From assembly GCF_001931485.1 (NCBI RefSeq), contig NZ_MSDV01000051.1, positions 1-64,000 on the forward strand: DNA of 64,000 nucleotides. Direction: 5' to 3'. The notes beneath the pieces were generated by a model. That model made no database searches, was not told the origin of the DNA, and worked only from the letters and a program-made list of their open reading frames with translations. Positions within the stretch are counted from its first letter, which is position 1; the number at the start of each line of letters is the position of its first letter. This stretch comes from Burkholderia sp. SRS-W-2-2016 (GTDB lineage Bacteria > Pseudomonadota > Gammaproteobacteria > Burkholderiales > Burkholderiaceae). Both the position numbers and the translations under genes were made by a program. Positions 8,328 through 16,300 of the stretch are shown in pieces.

Positions 8328-8939
8328 ATGGCCCGTACCCGAGCCCCAGACCACGAAACCCAACGCGAGCAGATTCTCGAACTGGCCGCGGCGAAATTCG
8401 CGCAGACCAGCTATCCGAGCACCTCGATGGCCGATCTCGCCGCGGCGAGCGGCACCTCGAAAGCGCGCCTCTATCACTATTACGAGAGCAAGGAAGCGAT
8501 TCTGTTCGACCTGCTGGATCGCTACACGAAGCGGCTGATGCTGATCATCGCCGAGGTCGAAGGTTCGAGTCAGCGCCGCGGGCTGAGCGAGCGCGAGACT
8601 TTCGCCGAACTGATCCGCGCGTTCCTGTTGGAGTACGAGACCTCGCATAGCCGGCACGTCGCGCTGCTGAACGACGTCAAGTACCTGGTCGACGCGCAGC
8701 GCGAAATCATCCTGAACCGACAGCGCGACGTGGTCGCGGCGTTCGCGCGGCAACTCGCGCGCGCGTATCCGGAACGGGCGACCCGCGACAACCAGACCGC
8801 GCTGACGATGATGGTGTTCGGCATGATCAACTGGACCTTCACGTGGCTGAAGCCGGACGGCCGGATGGGCTACAGCGAGTTCGCCGAGCAGGTGGTGAAT
8901 ATGGTCGACCACGGTCTCGGGACGGCGCCGGCAGCGTAA
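8328..8939 (+). CDS. TetR/AcrR-family regulator, candidate repressor of the paa genes
   Basis: 203 residues. The N-terminal TetR helix-turn-helix spans about residues 10-55, with MADLAAASGTSKARLYHYYESKE split across the recognition helix and the following Tyr-rich turn. The C-terminal helical domain would bind the ligand. Its position downstream of paaABCDE, and the palindrome in the paaA promoter, make it a candidate PaaR-type repressor released by phenylacetyl-CoA. That function is inferred from synteny and was not shown here. Confidence 0.85.
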   Translation: MARTRAPDHETQREQILELAAAKFAQTSYPSTSMADLAAASGTSKARLYHYYESKEAILFDLLDRYTKRLMLIIAEVEGSSQRRGLSERETFAELIRAFLLEYETSHSRHVALLNDVKYLVDAQREIILNRQRDVVAAFARQLARAYPERATRDNQTALTMMVFGMINWTFTWLKPDGRMGYSEFAEQVVNMVDHGLGTAPAA

Positions 8940-9285
8940 GCCAACGACTCCGGGCCGGCCCCGCGAACCCGCTGCGGGGCTTCGGATCCGCTCGGTTCAA
9001 TTGCCGAGGCCGCCCAGGTCCCACCGCGGCAACCGCGCCAGAATGACGCAGAGCAGCAATATGCAGACCGCCTAAAGCCCTGATGTGACCCATGTGGCAT
9101 CGTGTCACGAACGCATGTTCCATTCTATTTATTCTTTAAAAATCAAATAATTAAAATTAGGTCTTTAACGTTTTAGATAGTCCACTCTGTTTTTGGTACG
9201 GGTTTTCCCTAGTGAGACCCTTGGGTTTCCGGTAAAATTGGTTTTGCGGTGCACAACACCGCCTGATCAAAAGGAGAACCCGACC
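8940..9285. other. intergenic region upstream of the GNAT gene
   Basis: 346 bp without a convincing gene. The left third is GC-rich. About 9120-9180 is notably A/T-rich with runs such as AAATCAAATAATTAAAATTAGG. A -10-like TAAAAT occurs at about 9232 and a good ribosome-binding site AAAGGAGAA precedes the start at 9286. No clear terminator for the TetR gene was found. Confidence 0.5.
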
Positions 9286-9954
9286 ATGAACCTGCTGCCC
9301 CCTAGCACCGCCGAGCTGATCGCCTCGAACGATCGTGCGTCGCTGTCTGCCGGACGTGCGCCCGTTCTGGTCCGCGAACTCACCGCAATCGACCGCGAAC
9401 GCCTGCTCACCCACTTCCTCGCACTCGACGAAGAAGACCGTCTGCTGCGTTTCGGCCAGGTCGTGCCGAATCACGTGATCGAAAACTATGTGCGCGCGAT
9501 CGATTTCACGCGCGACACCGTGTTCGGCGTGTTCAACAGCAAGCTGGAACTGAGCGGCGTCGGCCATCTGGCTTATCTGCCGGCCGAGGGCGACAAGCGC
9601 ACCGCCGAATTCGGCGTCTCGGTGCTCGAAAGCGCGCGCGGTCAGGGCATCGGCAGCAAGCTGTTCGAGCGCGCGGCGATCCGCAGTCGCAACACGCACG
9701 TGACAATGCTGTACATCCACTGCCTGTCGCGCAATTCGACAATGATGCACATCGCCAAAAAGGCGGGCATGAAGATCGAATACGCGTACGGCGAAGCCGA
9801 CGCCTACCTAACGTTGTCGCCGGCCGACCAGTCGAGCATCCTCGCTGAAATGCTGCAGGAGCAGGCCGCCGTGTTCGACTACGCACTGAAGCGCCATGCG
9901 CGTCAGGCATCGCGACTGTTCGAGTCGTTCATGCCGGCCGCTATCGCTGCCTGA
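9286..9954 (+). CDS. GNAT-family N-acetyltransferase
   Basis: 222 residues from the ATG at 9286, preceded by AAAGGAG. The acetyl-CoA binding motif A is seen in FGVSVLESARGQGIGSKL, with the R/Q-x-x-G-x-G core. A following helix, FERAAIRSRN, and the C-terminal strand pattern also fit a GNAT fold. About 60 residues follow the GNAT domain (AEMLQEQAAVFDYALKRHARQ) and look helical. The acceptor substrate is unknown. It is a single-gene unit closed by a strong terminator. Confidence 0.82.
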   Translation: MNLLPPSTAELIASNDRASLSAGRAPVLVRELTAIDRERLLTHFLALDEEDRLLRFGQVVPNHVIENYVRAIDFTRDTVFGVFNSKLELSGVGHLAYLPAEGDKRTAEFGVSVLESARGQGIGSKLFERAAIRSRNTHVTMLYIHCLSRNSTMMHIAKKAGMKIEYAYGEADAYLTLSPADQSSILAEMLQEQAAVFDYALKRHARQASRLFESFMPAAIAA

Positions 9955-9978
9955 ATAATCGCTACGGGGAAATGAGAA

Positions 9979-10010
9979 GGGGGCGGCCGCAAGGTCGCCC
10001 TTTTTTCTTT
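9979..10010 (+). terminator. intrinsic terminator after the GNAT gene
   Basis: GGGCGGCC, loop GCAA, GGTCGCCC (one wobble pair), followed by TTTTTTCTTT. It also separates the GNAT gene from the convergent Lrp gene. Confidence 0.85.
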
Positions 10011-10044
10011 TGGGGGATGTCTGGCACATCGAGCCCACAAGTGC

Positions 10045-10542
10045 CTACAAAATAGGCAGCGCCGTCGTTTCCTTGATCTTCTCCAGCGAGAAGCTCGACT
10101 TCACATCGATCACCGACGGATGGCGCAGCAGCTGATCCTGCACGAAGCGCGAAAAGTGCGCCATATCCTCGACCTGCACGCGCAGCAGGTAATCCATCTC
10201 ACCGGTCATCGCGTGACAGGCGACCACTTCGGGCCATGTCTGCACGGCGGCGCCGAACAGGTCCGCATGCGTCGCCTCGCCTTGTGGGCTGAACGCGCGG
10301 CCGCCGCCCTTCTCCAGCCGCACGTTCACGTACGCGAGCAGATCGAGTCCGAGACGCTGCGCATCGAGCAGCGCGACGTAGCCGCGAATCACGCCGCTTT
10401 CCTCGAGCCGGCGAATCCGCCGCAAGCAGGGACTCGGCGACAGATTGATCCGCTCCGCGATTTCCTGATTCGACAGCCGGCCATTCTCCTGAAGAATGGC
10501 CAGAATCCGCCGGTCGATCGCGTCCAGTTCTGCGTTAGCCAT
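10045..10542 (-). CDS. Lrp/AsnC-family transcriptional regulator
   Basis: 165 residues. The N-terminal winged helix runs LDAIDRRILAILQENGRLS then NQEIAERINLSPSPCLRRIR, the classic AsnC/Lrp DNA-binding segment. The C-terminal RAM ligand-binding domain includes CHAMTGEMDYLLRV. It is divergent from 4-hydroxyphenylpyruvate dioxygenase with 135 bp between starts, so it is a good candidate to control that gene in response to an aromatic amino acid. The effector is not readable from sequence. Confidence 0.9.
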   Translation of the reverse strand: MANAELDAIDRRILAILQENGRLSNQEIAERINLSPSPCLRRIRRLEESGVIRGYVALLDAQRLGLDLLAYVNVRLEKGGGRAFSPQGEATHADLFGAAVQTWPEVVACHAMTGEMDYLLRVQVEDMAHFSRFVQDQLLRHPSVIDVKSSFSLEKIKETTALPIL

Positions 10543-10677
10543 GTTCTGCCACGTAAGGTTTAAATTGAGACATAAACTGGCTCAAGCGTAGTCAGACACA
10601 ATTAAGTTCGCAAGCTTTTGCCTCCCACGCAGTCCTACACTTGCTCCATGCGTTCGCGCCTAACAGGAGACAAAACC

Positions 10678-11775
10678 ATGCAGGTTGCAACTTGGGACAA
10701 CCCCGTCGGCACCGACGGCTTCGAATTCATCGAATACACCGCGCCGGACCCGAAAGCGCTCGGCAAGCTGTTCGAGCAGATGGGCTTCACCGCCGTCGCG
10801 CGGCATCGCCATAAGGATGTGACGCTGTATCGGCAGGGCGGCATCAACTTCATCGTCAACGCGGAAAAGGATTCGTTCGCGCAGCGCTTCACGCGGCTGC
10901 ACGGTCCGTCGATCTGCGCGATCGCGTTTCGCGTGCAGGACGCCGCCAAGGCCTACAGCCAGGCGCTCGAAAAAGGCGCGTGGGGCTTCGACAACAAAAC
11001 CGGCCCGATGGAGCTGAACATCCCGGCGATCAAGGGCATCGGCGATTCGCTGATCTATTTCGTCGACCGCTGGCGCGGCAAGAACAGCGCGGCGCCGAAC
11101 AGCATCGGCGACATCGACATCTACGACGTCGACTTCGAGCCGATTCCCGGCGCGAACCCGAACCCCGCCGGCCACGGCCTCACCTATATCGATCACCTGA
11201 CGCACAACGTGCATCGCGGCCGCATGCAGGAATGGGCGGAGTTCTACGAGCGCCTGTTCAACTTCCGCGAGGTGCGCTATTTCGACATCGAGGGCAAGGT
11301 GACGGGCGTGAAGTCGAAGGCGATGACGTCGCCGTGCGGCAAGATCCGCATCCCGATCAACGAGGAAGGCTCGGACACCGCCGGCCAGATCCAGGAATAT
11401 CTGGACGCGTATCACGGCGAAGGGATTCAGCACATCGCGCTCGGCAGCAACGACATCTATCGCACCGTCGACGGCCTGCGCGGCGCGAACATCTCGCTGC
11501 TCGACACGATCGACACCTATTACGAACTGGTCGACCGCCGCGTACCGAATCACGGCGAACCGCTCGACGAGCTGCGCAAGCGCAAGATCCTGATCGACGG
11601 CGCGCCGGACGATCTGCTGCTGCAGATCTTCACCGAAAACCAGATCGGCCCGATCTTCTTCGAGATCATCCAGCGCAAGGGCAATCAGGGCTTCGGCGAG
11701 GGCAACTTCAAGGCGCTCTTTGAATCGATCGAACTCGATCAGATTCGCCGCGGCGTGGTGCAGGACAAAACCTGA
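10678..11775 (+). CDS. hppD: 4-hydroxyphenylpyruvate dioxygenase
   Basis: 365 residues from the ATG at 10678, preceded by AACAGGAGA. This Fe(II) enzyme turns 4-hydroxyphenylpyruvate into homogentisate in tyrosine catabolism. It has the tandem vicinal-oxygen-chelate layout. Metal ligands are expected at the His in YIDHLTHNV, the His in GIQHIALG, and the Glu in FFEIIQRKG; the C-terminal GFGEGNFKALFESIE helix that closes the active site is intact. It is divergent from an Lrp-type regulator and followed by a strong terminator, so it forms a single-gene unit. Confidence 0.95.
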   Translation: MQVATWDNPVGTDGFEFIEYTAPDPKALGKLFEQMGFTAVARHRHKDVTLYRQGGINFIVNAEKDSFAQRFTRLHGPSICAIAFRVQDAAKAYSQALEKGAWGFDNKTGPMELNIPAIKGIGDSLIYFVDRWRGKNSAAPNSIGDIDIYDVDFEPIPGANPNPAGHGLTYIDHLTHNVHRGRMQEWAEFYERLFNFREVRYFDIEGKVTGVKSKAMTSPCGKIRIPINEEGSDTAGQIQEYLDAYHGEGIQHIALGSNDIYRTVDGLRGANISLLDTIDTYYELVDRRVPNHGEPLDELRKRKILIDGAPDDLLLQIFTENQIGPIFFEIIQRKGNQGFGEGNFKALFESIELDQIRRGVVQDKT

Positions 11776-11825
11776 GCACACCGCCGCCGCACGGCCGGTC
11801 AGCCGGTCAGCCGGCCAATAAAAAA

Positions 11826-11862
11826 GGGCGAGGATCGCAGGATCCTCGCCCTTTACTTATTT
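11826..11862 (+). terminator. intrinsic terminator after hppD
   Basis: A perfect 11-bp stem GGGCGAGGATC / GATCCTCGCCC with loop GCAG, followed by TTTACTTATTT. Confidence 0.88.
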
Positions 11863-11924
11863 ACGCCGCCGCTCGCACCGGAGCGGCGGCCGGTTACAGA
11901 GAGACGCTCCGCCCGCGCGGCGCG

Positions 11925-12128
11925 TCAGGAATTTTGCCCGTCCTCGTCGCGGCTGACCGACCCTTGCGTGAGCCGCCCGGCTTCCGCGCGCGCCGGTGCG
12001 ACCTGCGCGCTACGGCTGATCGCGTTGGAAAGCGCGCCCATGCTGCCCGGGTTCGACCGCGCCGGCGCGCTGATCGCGAAGAAAGCGGCGGAAACCATCA
12101 GGAAGGTCTGGATGTTTCTAGTGTTCAT
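11925..12128 (-). CDS. small secreted protein of unknown function
   Basis: 67 residues. It has a plausible Sec signal peptide (MNTRNIQTFLMVSAAFFAIS, cleavage after SAPA or nearby) and then a short polar, Ser/Arg-rich mature chain. A strong ribosome-binding site AAGGAG sits 7 nt before the ATG, which is the main support that this short frame is translated. It is convergent with hppD beyond the latter's terminator. I do not recognise a family. Confidence 0.6.
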   Translation of the reverse strand: MNTRNIQTFLMVSAAFFAISAPARSNPGSMGALSNAISRSAQVAPARAEAGRLTQGSVSRDEDGQNS

Positions 12129-12520
12129 GCGTACTCCTTGTTCTAACTGCCCTGCTGCCCCGAAGCCGCGCCGAATGCGCGGCGTTACACGGGCATCGCT
12201 CGCAGGTCGGGGATTAGACAGTTGTTTTCACTGCGGTTCCGTAGATTCGTAGGTTTTACAACCTGTTACATGCGAAATCGCGATAGAAGCGCATTCCAGC
12301 CAAAACGAAGCGCAATTGAATGGAATTTGCAGGCAACACGCGACGAATCGACTCGAAAAGCTGCCGCGCATAGCCATTTCTGAAACGCCTGCGGCGGGTT
12401 TCCACCAGTGCTACCATCGGCTAAAACCAGTCAATATGAGCACCCCGGCCCCAGCATTCACAAGATGTCGGGGACACAAAAAGTTTTGGCGATCCCAAGC
12501 TGAGTGGAGGAGTACACATA
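12129..12520. other. divergent intergenic region before the indolepyruvate oxidoreductase
   Basis: 392 bp. It must hold the promoters of the small secreted protein (minus) and of the oxidoreductase gene (plus). Visible features are a short inverted repeat AGGTT-TTAC-AACCT near 12250 and a ribosome-binding site GGAGGAG just before 12521. I see no coding potential and no confident promoter hexamers. Confidence 0.45.
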
Positions 12521-15500
12521 ATGAATGCCCCGCTAGACGCAGGTCAGCGAGCCAGGCTCGAAGCCGCGTTGTCATCCGTCACGCTCGACGACAAATACAC
12601 CCTCGAACGCGGCCGCGCGTATATGAGCGGCATCCAGGCGCTGGTGCGTCTGCCGATGCTGCAGCAGGAACGCGACCGCGCCGCCGGCCTGAACACCGCC
12701 GGCTTTATCTCCGGTTACCGCGGCTCGCCGCTCGGCGGACTCGATCAGTCGCTGTGGAAAGCCAAACAGCATCTGGCCGCGCACCAGGTCGTGTTCCAGC
12801 CCGGCGTCAACGAAGATCTCGCCGCCACCGCGGTGTGGGGCTCGCAGCAGGTCAACCTGTACCCGAGCGCCAAATACGACGGCGTGTTCTCGATGTGGTA
12901 CGGCAAGGGCCCTGGCGTCGACCGTAGCGGCGACGTCTTCAAGCACGGCAACTCGGCCGGTTCGTCGCGCCACGGCGGCGTCCTCGTACTCGCCGGCGAC
13001 GATCACGCGGCCAAATCCTCGACCCTCGCGCACCAGTCCGAACACATCTTCAAGGCCTGCGGCCTGCCGGTGCTGTTTCCGTCGAACGTGCAGGAATACC
13101 TGGACTTCGGCCTGCACGGCTGGGCAATGAGCCGTTATTCCGGGCTGTGGGTCGCGATGAAGTGCGTGACCGACGTGGTCGAATCGTCGGCGTCGGTCGA
13201 TATCGACCCGCATCGCACGCAAATCGTCCTGCCCGAAGATTTCATGATGCCGGACGGCGGCCTGAACATCCGCTGGCCCGACCCGCCGCTCGTGCAGGAA
13301 GCGCGGCTGCTCGACTACAAGTGGTACGCCGGCCTCGCCTACGTGCGCGCGAACAAGCTCGACCGCGTCGAAATCGATTCGCCGCATGCGCGCTTCGGCA
13401 TCATGACCGGCGGCAAAGCGTATCTCGACGTGCGCCAGGCGCTGACCGATCTCGGTCTCGACGACGAAACCTGCTCGCGCATCGGCATCCGCCTGTACAA
13501 GGTCGGCTGCGTGTGGCCGCTCGAAGCGCAAGGCGCGCAAGCGTTCGCGCGCGGCCTTCACGAAATTCTGGTGGTCGAGGAAAAGCGCCAGATTCTCGAA
13601 TACGCGATCAAGGAAGAGCTGTACAACTGGCCCGACGCGCAGCGCCCGCGCGTGTTCGGCAAGTTCGACGAAAAGGACGGCGCTGGCGGCGAATGGTCGG
13701 TGCCGATGGGCAACTGGCTGCTGCCCGCGCACTACGAGCTGTCGCCGGCGATCATCGCGAAGGCGATCGCGACGCGGCTCGACAAGTTCGATCTGCCGTC
13801 CGATGTGCGCGCGCGGATCGCCGCACGGATCGCGGTGATCGACGCGAAGGAAAAAGCGCTCGCGCGCCCGCGCGTCGAAGTCGAGCGCAAGCCGTGGTTC
13901 TGCTCGGGCTGCCCGCATAACACGTCGACCAACGTGCCGGAAGGCTCGCGCGCGATGGCCGGGATCGGCTGCCACTACATGACGGTGTGGATGGACCGCA
14001 GCACCAGCACCTTTAGCCAGATGGGCGGCGAAGGCGTCGCGTGGGTCGGCCAGGCGCCGTTCACCAACGACAAGCACGTGTTCGCGAACCTCGGCGACGG
14101 CACCTACTTCCACTCGGGGTTGCTGGCGATTCGCGCGGCGATCGCGTCGAAGGCGAACATCACCTACAAGCTGCTGTACAACGACGCGGTCGCGATGACC
14201 GGCGGCCAGCCGGTCGACGGCGTGCTGAGCGTGCCGCAGATCACCCATCAGCTGGCCGCCGAGGGCGCCGCGAAGATCGTGATCGTCACCGATCAGCCAG
14301 AGAAGTACGCGGCCAACGTCGGCCTCGCGCCGGGCATCGATATTCATCATCGCGACCAGCTCGACGACGTGCAGCGCCAGCTGCGCGAAATCCCCGGCAC
14401 GACGATCCTGATCTACGACCAGACCTGCGCGACCGAAAAACGGCGCCGCCGCAAACGCGGCGCGTATCCGGATCCGGCGCGCCGTGTCGTGATCAACGAG
14501 GCGGTCTGCGAAGGCTGCGGCGATTGCTCGGTGAAGTCGAACTGCCTGTCGGTCGAACCGCTCGACACCGAATTCGGCACCAAGCGCCAGATCAATCAAT
14601 CGACCTGCAACAAGGACTTCTCGTGCGTGAACGGCTTCTGTCCGAGCTTCGTGTCGGTTGAAGGCGGCCAGTTGCGCAAGCCGAAGGCGGCGTCGGGCGT
14701 CGGCGCGGAGGCGATGCCGCCGGTGCCGGAACCCGAACTGCCGTCGATCGACCGGCCGTACGGCGTGCTGGTCACGGGCGTCGGCGGCACGGGCGTCGTC
14801 ACGATCGGCGCGCTGCTCGGGATGGCCGCGCATCTGGAAAGCAAGGGCGTCACCGTGCTCGACGTGACCGGCCTCGCACAGAAAGGCGGCGCCGTGATGA
14901 GCCACGTGCAGATCGCGAACCAGCCGGCCGACATCCACGCGACCCGCATCGCGATGGGCGAAGCGAGCCTCGTGATCGGCTGCGACGCGATCGTCACCGC
15001 GAGCGACGAATGCGTATCGCGGATGCAGCCGCAGCACACGCGCGTCGTGCTGAACAGCGCGCACACGCCGACCGCCGAACTGATCAGGAACCCGAACTGG
15101 CGCTTCCCCGGCACCAGCACCGAAGCCGACGTGCGCGCGGCGGCCGGCGACGACAACGTCGCAACCGTCGACGCGAACCAGTTCGCGGTCGCGCTGCTCG
15201 GCGACGCAATCTACACGAACCCGTTCGTGCTCGGCTACGCGTGGCAGCGCGGCTGGGTGCCGCTAACCTATCAGTCGCTGATTCGCGCGATCGAGCTGAA
15301 CAACGTGCAGGTCGAGAAGAACCGCGCGGCGTTCGAATGGGGCCGGCGCGCCGCGCACGACCTCGCCGCGGTGCGCAAGCTCGCGCAGACCCAGGGACGC
15401 GCGGACGCGGCCGATGCACCGAGCGGCAAGATCATCGCGCTGCATACGCCGAAGGCGCTCGACACGCTGATCGACAAGCGCGCCGATTACCTCGCCGCGT

Positions 15501-16123
15501 GGCAGAACCGCGCGTATGCGGAGCGTTATCGCGCGCTGGTTGGGCAGGTGCGGGCCGCGGAACAGGCGCTCGATGCGGCCGACAGCCAGCTGCCGCTAAC
15601 CGAAGCGGTCGCGAAGAACCTGCACAAGCTGATGGCGTACAAGGACGAATACGAAGTCGCGCGGCTGTACAGCGACCCGGCGTTCATCGACAAGCTGAAC
15701 GCGACGTTCGAAGGCGACTGGAAGCTGCATCTGCATCTCGCGCCGCCGACGCTATCGAAGAAGGACGCGCAAGGTCATCTGGTGAAGAAGAAGTACGGCC
15801 CGTGGATGTTCCGCACGATGCCGCTGCTGGCGAAGCTGAAGTTCCTGCGCGGCACGCCGCTCGACGTGTTCGGCAAGACCGAGGAGCGCCGCACCGAGCG
15901 CGCGTTGATCGGTGAATACGAGGCGCTGGTGCGCGAGCTGATCGGTGGGCTTACCGTGCAGAAGCGCGAACTGGCGCTCGAGCTTGCGAATCTGCCGGAT
16001 GGGATCCGTGGTTATGGGCACGTGAAGGAGAACAACCTGAAGGGCGTGCGGATCCGCTGGAACGAGTTGCTCGCGCGCTGGCGCGCGCCGGATGCGGGCA
16101 AAGCGCAGCACGCGGCGGCTTGA
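12521..16123 (+). CDS. indolepyruvate ferredoxin oxidoreductase family protein (fused subunits)
   Basis: A 1200-residue fused 2-oxoacid:acceptor oxidoreductase. The N-terminal half is the pyrimidine and thiamine-pyrophosphate binding part (RGSPLGGLDQSLW; GDGTYFHSGLLAIRAA with the later YNDAVAMTGGQP). In the middle is a ferredoxin-like cluster motif CEGCGDCSVKSNC plus further Cys. The last third contains the gamma-type domain starting GVGGTGVVTIGALLGMAA. Such enzymes oxidatively decarboxylate aryl pyruvates such as indolepyruvate or phenylpyruvate to aryl-acetyl-CoA. Phenylacetyl-CoA is the substrate of the neighbouring PaaABCE, a sensible metabolic link. The ribosome-binding site is GGAGGAG. 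Confidence 0.93.
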   Translation: MNAPLDAGQRARLEAALSSVTLDDKYTLERGRAYMSGIQALVRLPMLQQERDRAAGLNTAGFISGYRGSPLGGLDQSLWKAKQHLAAHQVVFQPGVNEDLAATAVWGSQQVNLYPSAKYDGVFSMWYGKGPGVDRSGDVFKHGNSAGSSRHGGVLVLAGDDHAAKSSTLAHQSEHIFKACGLPVLFPSNVQEYLDFGLHGWAMSRYSGLWVAMKCVTDVVESSASVDIDPHRTQIVLPEDFMMPDGGLNIRWPDPPLVQEARLLDYKWYAGLAYVRANKLDRVEIDSPHARFGIMTGGKAYLDVRQALTDLGLDDETCSRIGIRLYKVGCVWPLEAQGAQAFARGLHEILVVEEKRQILEYAIKEELYNWPDAQRPRVFGKFDEKDGAGGEWSVPMGNWLLPAHYELSPAIIAKAIATRLDKFDLPSDVRARIAARIAVIDAKEKALARPRVEVERKPWFCSGCPHNTSTNVPEGSRAMAGIGCHYMTVWMDRSTSTFSQMGGEGVAWVGQAPFTNDKHVFANLGDGTYFHSGLLAIRAAIASKANITYKLLYNDAVAMTGGQPVDGVLSVPQITHQLAAEGAAKIVIVTDQPEKYAANVGLAPGIDIHHRDQLDDVQRQLREIPGTTILIYDQTCATEKRRRRKRGAYPDPARRVVINEAVCEGCGDCSVKSNCLSVEPLDTEFGTKRQINQSTCNKDFSCVNGFCPSFVSVEGGQLRKPKAASGVGAEAMPPVPEPELPSIDRPYGVLVTGVGGTGVVTIGALLGMAAHLESKGVTVLDVTGLAQKGGAVMSHVQIANQPADIHATRIAMGEASLVIGCDAIVTASDECVSRMQPQHTRVVLNSAHTPTAELIRNPNWRFPGTSTEADVRAAAGDDNVATVDANQFAVALLGDAIYTNPFVLGYAWQRGWVPLTYQSLIRAIELNNVQVEKNRAAFEWGRRAAHDLAAVRKLAQTQGRADAADAPSGKIIALHTPKALDTLIDKRADYLAAWQNRAYAERYRALVGQVRAAEQALDAADSQLPLTEAVAKNLHKLMAYKDEYEVARLYSDPAFIDKLNATFEGDWKLHLHLAPPTLSKKDAQGHLVKKKYGPWMFRTMPLLAKLKFLRGTPLDVFGKTEERRTERALIGEYEALVRELIGGLTVQKRELALELANLPDGIRGYGHVKENNLKGVRIRWNELLARWRAPDAGKAQHAAA

Positions 16124-16192
16124 TAGGGTTGTCTCACGGCAACGGCAACGGCAACCGCTTCGGCAGCTGCAACTGCCGAAGCCGAACCTGAC

Positions 16193-16227
16193 AAAAGCGG
16201 CGGTCCCCACGGACCGCCGCTTTTTTC
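16193..16227 (+). terminator. intrinsic terminator after the indolepyruvate oxidoreductase
   Basis: GCGGCGGTCC, loop CCAC, GGACCGCCGC, followed by TTTTTT. Confidence 0.88.
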
Positions 16228-16233
16228 CGCCCA

Positions 16234-16272
16234 TAAAAAAACGCCACGCAATCTCAAGGATTCCGTGGCGTT
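16234..16272 (-). terminator. intrinsic terminator after maeB
   Basis: On the minus strand AACGCCACG and CGTGGCGTT form a 9-bp stem followed by a T-run. It lies 29 bp after the maeB stop, back-to-back with the terminator of the convergent gene. Confidence 0.85.
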
Positions 16273-16300
16273 GCTCGCTCAGTGGCGACCTACCGGTTAC

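Noticed and set aside
12572..15064. An 830-codon open frame on the minus strand.
   Set aside because: It is antisense to the clear indolepyruvate oxidoreductase gene, consists of His/Arg/Asp-rich low-complexity residues, and reflects codon bias of a GC-rich gene. The same applies to the 1098-codon plus-strand frame across glmS-glmU, the 774-codon frame antisense to maeB, the 682-codon frame antisense to the Slt70-like gene and the 574-codon frame antisense to the FAD gene.
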